From: Aquilaria yunnanensis
Lineage: Eukaryota > Streptophyta > Magnoliopsida > Malvales > Thymelaeaceae
Direction: 5' to 3'
DNA length: 64,000 nt
NCBI GenBank assembly: GCA_039654915.1
Contig: CM077597.1
Coordinates: forward strand, 53,844,001-53,908,000
Shown here: positions 12,105 through 22,500 of the stretch, one piece after another
Position numbering within the stretch: the stretch's first letter is position 1
Layout: the number at the start of each line of letters is the position of its first letter
Notes under the pieces: model-generated
The model's input: only the letters and a program-made list of their open reading frames with translations
The model's database searches: none
Told to the model about the DNA's origin: nothing
Made by a program: the position numbers and the translations under genes

Positions 12105-13260
12105 GGACTACCCCAGAGTGGGTAACAAAAAGGTTAAAGGATACCTTTCCAAGCGCAAAATGGTAAGTCTTTTTCTTCTTGTCCATTTCTTGTTCCATCT
12201 ATTTCATCACAAGATCATTACCCCATGCTAGCATTGTTCGAAATTTTCTTTCAACAGTAGGTACTGCATCACCAAGGACTCTATCTAGGTAAATTAGCTG
12301 GTAAAGTAATGAAAATTAAAGGTAAGTAGAATGAACAACAACATTAAGAAAGTAAAACATCAAATTGTACTAGAAAAAACAACACACTAAACTTACCGCC
12401 AAAACTACTCTATTAGTGTTCTTATGTTGTTACAGTATGAAAAACTATCTTAATTAGCTAAAACATATTTTATTACAAGAGGGAACATGACATATAAGTT
12501 ATCTGTAATACTGAGCTATACATGATTTTTCAATTTACTAAAATGGACAACACTTTCTATCGTGTAGGACAACACATACTAGAAGAGAACATTATAGCTC
12601 AGTAAAGAGCTAACCTATAAGATTAGCATTCATCCTCCATTGTTCTTGGGGTTATTTACTTTTTTGTACAAACTTGTTTGCTTGATTGCTTCATCGAGCA
12701 AGTACTAGTACCAATTGTCGTCTTTGATACTTTTAGTGTTGTGGAGTGATTTTATGATCCTCTAATTGCTTGTCCTCGATGTTGTGGTAGGTGAAAATAA
12801 ATTTGTAGCTAGAAAGACCATGAAGTTGATCTAGAAATTGTGTCTAGACTCTATGTCAATCTGGATTGCCTTTTTCAATTATTGGCTGGTTGGGATTTTG
12901 CCAACAAATTTCCCCATCCACGCTTTTAAGATGTCATCATTGACTTGACTAAGGTTTTTGCTGCGTGTCTCAAAATTTTGTAACCAATAGGTAAGCCAAA
13001 GATTAGATGGACATCTATTTGAGATATTTCCATTTCAAGCTTGTTTGGCAACTGTAAACATGATTTGTGCTTATTGAAATGGTAAAGAAGGAATAGTAGT
13101 AGACATTACCTAACTTTAATATGTTGCATGTTGAAAAATTGGTGAAATCCCATGTGATTAACATCTTTGACTTAGGTTGGGCTCTCTTGTATCAATTGCA
13201 TTATATTCACAACCTTATGGCTACTTGTGAGTCACCTCTCAACTAGCTGTAAAGAACACT
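12105..13260 (-). pseudogene. Decayed plant-mobile-domain / Ulp1-transposon-like protein remnant
   Basis: Minus-strand translation, broken by stops and frame changes, gives a series of words in the order seen in plant proteins of the DUF1985 / aminotransferase-like plant-mobile-domain group often carried by MULE-type transposons. They are VHLIFGLPIG near 13000, MVFLATNLFSPTTT near 12810, DDNWY and LLDEAIKQ near 12700, and LIYLDRVLGD near 12280. No open exon longer than about 40 residues remains and no transposon termini were found. The assignment rests on motif memory only; a domain search would decide. Confidence 0.4.
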
Positions 13261-14558
13261 TCCTTGCATGTACTCCTTAGATACTACCCCAAAAGGTTAT
13301 GGCAAAACATCCTCTTTTCAACATCACTTGGTCATTTTCTAATCTAATGTTTCAATGTTCCACTAACTCAAAGCAATAAGTGATCCCACAACTTCCTTAG
13401 TTCCACTCAGGACTTAGTCATTTAACTACTCAGCTAGCATCACTAGTCGAGTTTCTCTTCTTCCTTAAGCAAACTCTATGGCCCTCAACCCCACTGAACC
13501 TCAAGATAAGGGCCTTAGGCCACCGGCTATTCCTTGGTCTATGGCAGTCATCCCTATTACTCAAGCCCTCTTTCTACCTTTTGGCAGTCAAGTCAAAACC
13601 CTACCAATGTCTCTATTCCTACTAGCCTCACCCTAGGGTATATAACTAACATAAGAATAAACCTATCCATCTAGTTACCTTCATATGAGTTCCTCACCCA
13701 CTGCCTCTTCTGTTTTGACCACCTATATTGCTTGGTTAGAAATAAAATTCCAACTTACCTACTTACCTTTTTAGTGTCTGATTGAACCCCACTATTGATT
13801 TGCTACTATAAGAAATCATCCATTAAACTACCCAGTCTTTTCATTACCAACTAGGCCAACCAAAATTAACTCATGGAGAAACATAACCTATGGAACCTTA
13901 GAAATTTTCTAATCTAAGCATAAGCCTATACTTATGCGGGTTAACACACTATCAAGTAGGTCTTAGGGTTCAAGGTATCACCCCAACACTTAGTACATTC
14001 ACAGGTCTTAATGCACTCAGTTACCCTCAGCCCTGTTCAACTATTCTGCCCAACAAGCCAATTAAAACTATGCCAGTAAACTGATACCAAAAATACCAAC
14101 AAGGAAACTAAACTGCTAGTAAAACATTAAAAACTTATTTCACACTAGTCACTTATTGCCCGTGAGTTCACTAAGGCTACCCATCGTGTCCAGCCAATGG
14201 CTACCTACTCTAACCACTCAACTAGTCAAAGCAAAGCTTGAATTACTACTCTAGTGCAATAGACTGACTCATTGCAGCAACTATTATTGGGAATAACTTC
14301 CTAGGTTTGCCTTAACTTGATCGACCCCATGTCTAACACTAGTCTGATGACCACTCGAACCATTGGCAATGGTTTTCTAGGTGCAAGACTTAGATCCATG
14401 TACTCCTAGCACCTTGGAACTAAGCCCTTTTTTCCACATGATCCGTTCTTGTTCTTTTGCCTCCAACTGACTTTTATCAACATATCACCCATGCTCCTTA
14501 TCATGCCCCACACAGGCCCTACCCTAACTGCACCTAAAATGTGCTTAAGAGCATTGTT
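13261..14558. other. No gene seen
   Basis: This is AT-rich sequence with pyrimidine-rich plus-strand stretches and no long ORF. Nothing was recognised apart from the flank of the solo LTR that follows. Confidence 0.5.
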
Positions 14559-14563
14559 GTAGT

Positions 14564-15978
14564 TGTTGGGTTTCGGGAGCCAAACAGCGCAACAGAATTT
14601 AACCGAAACCCTCCAGGATCCAAGTAAAATGGGTTAAATCGGGTGTTCAAAAATTTTCATACCTAATTTTCGGTTGAGATCTCTCACTCAACTGTAGAGT
14701 CAAATCACAAAACCTGAACAGTTGACGTGTTCAGACTCTCTATGGTATCCACACGAGCCTCTCGGGATCACCATGCTTCCACCACCTCCCGACAGATGTG
14801 TTTCTCTTGTGCTCGCAGTGCTAGCTTGCGTCCTCTAAGGAATTGCAAGATAAGAGTGCGGCTGTCCTTTTGGGAGGCTAGGGCAAGGAGACCTGCGAAT
14901 TTCTCACTAAAAGTTGTATTTATAGTGAGACTCAACTTCCAGGCCTAATAGGTTTCAAAGCCCTAATCCAATTAGGCTTTAATTTCGGGCTTAATAATGG
15001 CTCGACTATTGGGCCCATTATTAATACGAAATTATTGTGAAACCAAAACCCAAATTATTAGCCCATGCACTCTAATGATCCAAATAGCTCTATGTGTGCG
15101 ACCCAATAGGCTCTTACCATGTTGGCAATGATCATAAATCACATTTATGATCATAAGTAATGAGCGGTGTCTAGCAACACATCATTGCTACCCAAGTGAC
15201 AAGATTGTCGATGATTCGACTAAACCTTTATGATCATCACTGATATATGCCATTGTCCCTTTATCCAAGATATCAAGACTAAGCATGAGACATGGAATGT
15301 GTCACTCTCGTATAACCCAATCTTTGGTTTCTTGATTACCGAGTATACTAACTTAAGCTGATGACATTGATATCGTATATGAACTCATCCAGGCATGGCC
15401 ATACATTTTCTAAGTCGTACTCTATCAAGGGGCCCGAAGATATCACTCCCGTTACATAGGAGGGACAAATCCCATCTTGATCATACAAATCCCTCCGCAT
15501 GATATGTGACATACCCAATGACCTCCTTCAAGTTCACTCAGTTACGAGCAACAAAGGAAAGTATCAAAGTATGTGACTCACATGTAGGGAACCTTGATGA
15601 TCTTAGGTCGAAGGACTACATATACCATGATCACTATGAGAATCACTTATGACACTCATATAACGATCCATGTAGTGTTCTCAGGGTGGGTCGGCCCAGT
15701 ACACAAGCTCTCCAACTTGTACCCATATGTAGACTACATATCTCATATTAGTCTCCACATATGCTAGTCGTTATGTATTATTGCAACCCGCTCCACAATA
15801 ACACTAGACTAGGGACATTTAAGAATATCATTATTCTAGGGTTACAATCATGTTTATTACGTTACGCAGAAACAAAACAACAAACATAATTGCTGGATTA
15901 GTGCCTTAATAAAATATCATGACTCAATGTGCAAAAATACAATCATCTCATGATTGGCTTTTGGGCACAACACTAACA
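14564..15978 (-). mobile_element. Solo LTR, family H copy 1 (1415 bp), TSD gtagt
   Basis: The ends are tgttgggtttcggg and gcacaacactaaca (TGTT...AACA), flanked by the perfect TSD gtagt (14559-14563 and 15979-15983). Other copies at 30575 and 30817 show that the sense strand is minus here. On that strand a TATA box (TATAAATA, complement of 14917-14924) lies in the promoter region. No internal domain is present in the window, so copia versus gypsy cannot be told. The 73-aa ORF inside it recurs only because the LTR does. Confidence 0.9.
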
Positions 15979-15983
15979 GTAGT

Positions 15984-18042
15984 AACTAGTGCTCTTCTAG
16001 GAAGCCTACCATACACACATATGCTAGGTTCCAGGAATTGGCCGTGCCTTGCCCTCATCCACCTTTCACAACTAGGTGTGCTTATCTAGGTACCCACCAA
16101 GCACATTAGGGCACTAATTCACAAAGTGCACTAGGTCACACACACACTCACAAGCATAGGCAGAACACTAGGGAGCCCCTCAAGAGTCTACCAACTAAAC
16201 CTTAGGTCAAGCTTGTGCCACAAGGCAAGCTTCTTATGCAACCTTTCAAGTGTTGTGCTTTTGTGCATATCAAGTGTGCATACAGCATTCGTAACAACCA
16301 AGATGCCCACTCCTAAGTTTGAAAACCATTTTCATATGTAAGGAAGGTTAACTAAACACATTCGTCTAAGCTTGTATAAGCCATACCACACATATGCACA
16401 CAACCGAAACTACATAAGCATAGCAAACCACCATCAAGTTCACATAATCTTCATATCACACATGCACAACCTCAAGTTTATACATAAGTTTAGGTAAGCT
16501 TATCTAAATCCCACCTTACAACATACACAAACTAGCACATTCTTCTTTTGAACAATACCAAGAACATTCATACATAACACATCCGAGATACTTAGCTACA
16601 TGCCAAAGTACTTAGTAGTACTCGAAAGCCACTCTGAACACATAGTACATAATGGTGGTTTGCAAGACAAGTCCTACCACTACTCCCATAATCAAAAGGG
16701 TAAACCACAAGATTAAAGCCCATGAGCACACATCCATGACTCTAGATTGTTCCCACAACACTAACCACTAATCCTGCAAGCAACACAAGACATATGAGCT
16801 TCCATATTCATATAGACTTGCACCTACACTTATTCAGCTAGAAACCAAAACTTAATGTCCATACCTCCAAGGCAGCCGAACACACAATCCTTAGCACACA
16901 AGCTACTCATGCTCAATATCCTTTCTTGAAAACATATAATTATGGGGCATGAGTTATATACATAACTCAGTAAGGATTCAAACAGCTCTTATAAGCCTAT
17001 TTAGTTAAGCCCGAAGGCTTAACCTCCCATACATTAGCTTAAACCTACATTAAGACATAAAAACATGAAAAACACAAACTATACACAATAATAAATGAAC
17101 CAGCAAGCTAATTAGGGTTAGCATGCACATACAAAACACCAAAGTACACAACTTACACACCACACACAGTCATTGGTCTCAGCCAACAAGAACACTAGCA
17201 AGTACACACCATATCATGTTCAAGTCCTACTTCCTTTTGTCACTAGTTCGCATAGAGCTCCAAGTTCACCCATAGGTTCGCCAACCCATGTTAGAACCCT
17301 AGTACGTGCCATTACTTAGCTAGCTAGCATACACATCACTTATACCCGAAGGTAAAACATAGCCCCTACGGCATTCTAAGTTCATCTAGCTCAATAACCA
17401 TCACTTAGATGCCTAATACTCACTTGAACATGGAATGTATCCAAAATCAAGTAAACTATGGTGAAATACTTACCAAACCTTGCCCTTAGCTCTTGGCCAA
17501 GCACTCAATGCAAAGAACCAAGCTTCAAATGCAACCTTTAAGGTCAACTATGTCTAAAACACACTTAAGCAAGCTTGAATCTTTAATTCAACTTCAATCC
17601 ACCATCAATTCAGCAAGAACCCGAGTTCTCAAGGCTAAGAACACCTAAACTAGCTCTACTAGAAGCCTTGACCCAAAAAATGGTATGGTTTGACTAAGTG
17701 GAAGCATGCATAACCGGTGGTGTGCCACATGTTGCAAAAATGGTCTTAATGCTAGCGTTAGTGTTCTTACTTCTTGCATGGCTCATTTTAGTCCTTCCAT
17801 AAACATTTGCATCATTAAAGCCACCCGAATATGTGTGCAAAGTAGTCCCCAAGCTTACAAACTCACCACTACAACCTTAGGTCTTTCAAACATTTGTTCA
17901 AGTACTCTTGGTAGACATAATTTCAATGTACTGACATGTACCCACTAGCCTTATCACATGTACCATTCATTCATGCACATGACTTAGTTCTCCACTTCAA
18001 TTTTACTTTAAATTTTCACATAATCCCAGTATGAAAATGAGG
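15984..18042. other. No gene; relic repeat sequence
   Basis: This is AT-rich sequence with no supported ORF. The stretch near 16960 (gagttatatacataactcag then taaggattc) resembles one near 10230 inside the 3-kb solo LTR, so part of this region may be a diverged LTR of a related family. Ends could not be found. Confidence 0.35.
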
Positions 18043-18541
18043 ATCATACAAATCCCTCCGCATGATATGTGACATACCCAATGACCTCCTTCAAGTTCAC
18101 TCAGTTACGAGCAACAAAGGAAAGTATCAAAGTATGTGACTCACATGTAGGGAACCTTGATGATCTTAGGTCGAAGGACAACATATACCGTGATCACTAT
18201 GAGAATCACTTATGACACTCATATAACGATTCATGTACTGTTCTCATGGAGGGTCGGTCCAGTACACAAGTTCTCTAACTTGTACCCATATGTAGACTAC
18301 ATATCTCATATTAGTCTCCACATATGCTAGTCGTTATGTATTATTGCAACCCACTCCACAATAATACTAGACCAGGGACATTTGAGAATATCATTATTCT
18401 AGGGTTACAATTATGTTTATTACGTTACGCAAAAACAGAACAACAAACATAGTTGCTGGATTAATGCCTTAATAAAATATCATGACTCAATGTGCAAAAA
18501 TACAATCATCTCATGATTGGCTTTTGGGCATAACACTAACA
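18043..18541 (-). mobile_element. Family H LTR fragment (499 bp)
   Basis: This matches 15480-15978 of the copy at 14564 almost base for base over the same 499 bp. It ends at the same terminus (cactaaca) but begins abruptly at gatcatac inside the LTR. It is either a 3'-truncated insertion or a local duplication. No TSD is recognisable. Confidence 0.8.
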
Positions 18542-18665
18542 CTACCTAGGAATCCTGTGGGAACGTGTCACACATTAGTCATGAATGGCTAATTGAATAA
18601 GCACACACTAGTTCAAACCTTCATGCTTCTAGTTAATTAAACTACTATGCAACCATGCATGAGTA
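18542..18665. other. Short unassigned spacer
   Basis: This links the H fragment to the element A target site; it shows nothing recognisable. Confidence 0.4.
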
Positions 18666-19227
18666 ATGCTTGATAGCCAAAGGCTGTCGCCTCAATCTGG
18701 CCGAATACCCTGCCACAACAACGGCCAGAAGAACTGGCGCTTCCCGGGAATAGGTGGAATCATGCACCTCGGGAGATAGCCTGAGAGCTCCGAGCCTCGG
18801 CACGCCAGTAAAACTTGAGGACTCCATTCGCCCCCCAAGGTTGTGAACAACGCGCCTTCGGAAAAGTGGCACCAGACATTGCTGCCCGAATATGATATCC
18901 CCGAAGGCGGAACCCCCTGGAACTGGGAACCCCCGAACTGAGGGTAGGCTTCCCGAAGAGGCTCTGTCCGAACTAGAGGACGACCTCGCCCAGGGACCTC
19001 GGGAGTACGACAGGCGCATTTAAGGAAGCATTTAAGGAAGCCTCTGACACGTCCCACCACAGACGTAAAAAGTCGCCCTGACGCGCAGACGCCATCAGAA
19101 TCATATCATGGCCCGTCTCAGCACAAGGCTCGAGGCCATCTAGTTACCAACTATCTGTCCCCTACGCCCAGACGTTCAGGAGCATCCGACCGCACACGTG
19201 TCATGATCTGAACGGGCTAGGTATTCC

Positions 19228-19235
19228 TATATATA
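19228..19235 (+). promoter_or_regulatory. TATA box of the element A LTR promoter
   Basis: TATATATA in the context cctatatatacagg. Transcription should start about 30 bp downstream (near 19260), so the conserved motif and hairpin would lie in the transcribed leader. The same box sits at 19518-19525 offset by 10290 in the 3' LTR, and on the minus strand in element B. Confidence 0.7.
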
Positions 19236-19377
19236 CAGGAAATAAATACTTGACAGGAGGTTGGCAGGCCGGATATACAGCTCCCACACTCTGAGAAAAT
19301 ACCAGGCGAGACTTTTCTGCCTTTCTCTTTGAGCTAGTGACTTTCTCCTTCTTCCGGCCACCACTGACTTGGGCGTC

Positions 19378-19415
19378 GGAGGCTCCCCCCCCGGAAAAAC
19401 ACTCCGGGGGCCTCC
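19378..19415 (+). promoter_or_regulatory. Leader hairpin in the element A LTR
   Basis: GGAGGC (19378-19383) pairs with GCCTCC (19410-19415), and inside that CCCCGG (19389-19394) pairs with CCGGGG (19404-19409) around an A-rich loop. It follows the motif TGACTTGGGCGTC. Related elements C, D and E keep a stem at the same place with changed bases. A role in packaging, dimerisation, translation or polyadenylation is possible but not shown. Confidence 0.6.
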
Positions 19416-19505
19416 TAACCCTGTTTACCCGCTTTTTAGGTACTCTCCTTGGGGCGATCCACCTTCCAGGCGTTCTTCCTCCTAGAAGTCTCCTCAACAG
19501 TCATC

Positions 19506-22500
19506 ATGACTCACAACGATGAGGCCTTGGGCCATCATTTGGCACCGTCTGTGGGAAACCGCTCGCAGATTGCCGTCGTTGAGACTCGGCGTTCTAAGGA
19601 CAAGGGACTCCCAAGGTCCTCGTCCGCGCCTGAGATACAACCGGCTGCTGAGCAGACACTCCCAGAGACTTCTACGCCCGAGGAGGACCGCCCTCTGGTA
19701 ATCACCATGAGCTTCTTGAGGGACTTTCAGCGCTCGGTCGTTGCTGAAATGACTCAGCAGATCGACCGAAGATGGCCACAGCAGTCACAGGCCCAGAAAC
19801 CCTCCTCATCAACACGCCCTCGGGAGAGAAGCCCCAAGTCTACACACCACAGTTCAGAAAGTGGAGATCCTCGCGGAGAATCATCCACAGAAGATATAGC
19901 CCTCGGGAAACGGCCTGTGGGACAAACCGGGTCCAAGCGACCGAGAGTCTCACAGCGAAGCAGTTCGTCGCCCGAGGCGAGGACCCTGACCCCTCCGCGC
20001 CGAACTCGCTCCCCGAAAAGGCGCCGTCGATCTCCCTCCCGCGAAAATGGTCCTAGCGCCACTGCGCTTATGGAAAGGATATTGGCACGGCTGGACAAAG
20101 TGGAGAAGCAAGTGACCAGAAAACCCGTTTGGGACAGGCTGTCGGGGGCATTATGCGAAGATGGCTCCCCGTTTATTCGCACCGTCGTTGAGGCAGCTAT
20201 GCCAGGCGACTTCAGAGTGCCTAGGCTGGAGATCTATGATGGCCAGACTGATACACAGGCCCATCTGACGAAGTACAGGCGGAGCATGATAATGCACGGA
20301 GCTGATGACGCTACCATGTGCAAATGCTTTGAAGTCACCCTCACGGGCCCAGCAACAGCATGGTACAATTCGTTGCCCCCAGGGACTATCACTGAGTTTC
20401 AGGAGTTGTCCACAGCCTTTACCCAGCAGTTCATTGGGAGCAGGCCGACGGCCAAAATGCCTGTACAGATGTTCGACATAGAGCAGAGAAACGGAGAGAC
20501 GATCCGAGACTATGTCGAACGATTCAACAGGGAAGCACTCAGCGTCCCGGACTTCCGGCCCGAAATCCACATCCTCGCTATGACACGGGGCCTTCGGCGT
20601 GACTCACAGCTGTTCTACGAGTTCTCAAAGGACCCCCCGGAGACCCTCGGAGAACTTTACCGAAGGGCAGAGCAGCACATGACAGCCGAGGAATTGAGGA
20701 TGGCGGGGCCGAAGTCTGATCATCACCGCGCCGAAGGGTCCAGCCAGCAAGCTCGGCATCTTTCTGAACATACAGGTCGACCACGGCGAATGCGAGGAAA
20801 GAAACCTCAAAGTTTCACACCCTTGAGCACGACACGGACCAACATTCTCATGGCGCTGGAAAGGCAAGGGACGCAGATTCGGCGGCCAAAGGCCATGGCC
20901 GCCGATAATAAGAAGAATGCCAAGAAGTTCTGCCAGTTTCATCGCGACCACGGTCATGACACCGAAGACTGCTTCCAGCTGAAGAAGTACATAGAGTCGC
21001 TGATCAAACAGGGCCAACTTCGCAAGTACCTGCGGATGCCCTCCCCAAAGGGCAGAAAAGAGGAGGAAGAGAGGGCCGAAAACGAGGACTATGACTCCGA
21101 CAGGCGGAGAAACAGAAGTCCAAAAAGGCGCCTTCCACCTCCAGTAGGGGTCATCCAAACCATCACCACGGGGCTCCCATCCTCGGAAAGAAAGCGGAAG
21201 GCCAGAGAAATTGCGGTTATGGAGTATCAAAGTCCATCAAAGAAATTGGCTCGCAAAGATGGCTCCACTGTCATCTTCCCCCACGACGACCCGCTGCTGA
21301 TAATGGCGAGAATAGGGAACTGGGACGTCAAGAGAGTGTTGCTTGATGATGGCTCAAATGCTGACGTCCTATTCTCGCACTTACTGCCGAGCTTGGGCAT
21401 CTCCAGCAGCGAGCTGAAACCTGTCACCACGCCCACCTTCGGCGTTGGGCCATCCGAACTACCCGTCCTCGGATGGATCGACCTCCCTTTGATGATGAAA
21501 GGCACTTCGGTAGACGGAGCAGCTGAGTTGTACGCGTCCACAATGGCAAGATTCATCGTCATGGATGTCCCGTCTTCGTACAACGCCATCCTTGGAAGGC
21601 AGACTCAGGGGAACCTGCACATTCGCCCCGATGTGAAGTACTTGACTGTCACATTCGCCACCAAGGATAGAGATGCAGAGGTCTTCATCGACCAAGCCGA
21701 GGTAAGAAAGGTGTTTGTAAAAACACGAAAGGCTCCGGCAAACAGCTCTACACAAACGGTGGAGGCAAAGGCGCAGGAGAAAGGCAAAAAAGGAGATCCC
21801 GCAGAAGCAGAAACGGAAGCAGTAGATCTTGTCCCAGGACAATCTACCCGAATAGGGAAGAGCTTGGCCAAAGGTGATAAGGAAAATCTTGTATCCTTTC
21901 TACTAAAAAATAAAGATCTGTTTGCCTACTCGCCGAAAGACATGCCAGGAGTGAACCCTGGCATAATACAGCACAGCCTCAAAGTAAGCCCGGAAGCAAA
22001 ACCTATCAGGCAAAAGAAACGAAGCATCTCAGCCCACAAAAGCAACTTCGTGAAAACCGAAGTCCAGCGCCTATTGGATGCTGAAGTTATCAGGGAGGTA
22101 AAATACCTTGAATGGTTAAGCAACGTGGTCATTGCCACAAAAGAAGGTAGCAGCAAACTCCGGATGTGCATTGATTTCAGAAACTTGAACGATGCTTGCC
22201 CGAAAGACTCATTTCCCCTCCCGCCAATAGATCAACTGGTAGATTCAACGGCCGAATATGGGCTCCTGAGCTTCCTAGATGCCTTCAGCGGCTACCATCA
22301 GATAAGGATGAACCCCGAAGATGAAGAGAAAACTGCCTTCATCACCGAGGGAGGAACGTACTGCTATATCAGAATGCCCTTCGGGCTGAAAAATGCAGGA
22401 GCCACCTACCAGAGACTGATGAACAAGGTCTTTAAAGACCAAATGGGGAGAAACATGGAAGTATATGTTGGTGATATGATAGTAAAAAGCAAGCTGCCCG

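Larger units (their letters stand above)
18671..19537 (+). repeat. Element A 5' LTR (867 bp)
   Basis: It runs TGATAGCCAAAGG to TTGGGCCATCA. It holds a TATA box at 19228-19235, a conserved motif TGACTTGGGCGTCGGAGG at 19365-19382, a GC-rich hairpin at 19378-19415, and near the end an in-frame Gag ATG at 19506. The 5' boundary carries an imperfect palindrome, tagccaaaggcta-like. Confidence 0.95.

Noticed and set aside
14727..14948. 73-aa ORF repeated in the family H LTRs
   Set aside because: It is an artefact of LTR repetition with frame and length changes between copies, located just downstream of the TATA box.
18645..19060. 122-124 aa ORFs repeated in all four LTRs of A and B
   Set aside because: They are conserved only because the LTRs are near-identical; they overlap each other in two frames, lie upstream of the LTR TATA box, and show no family.
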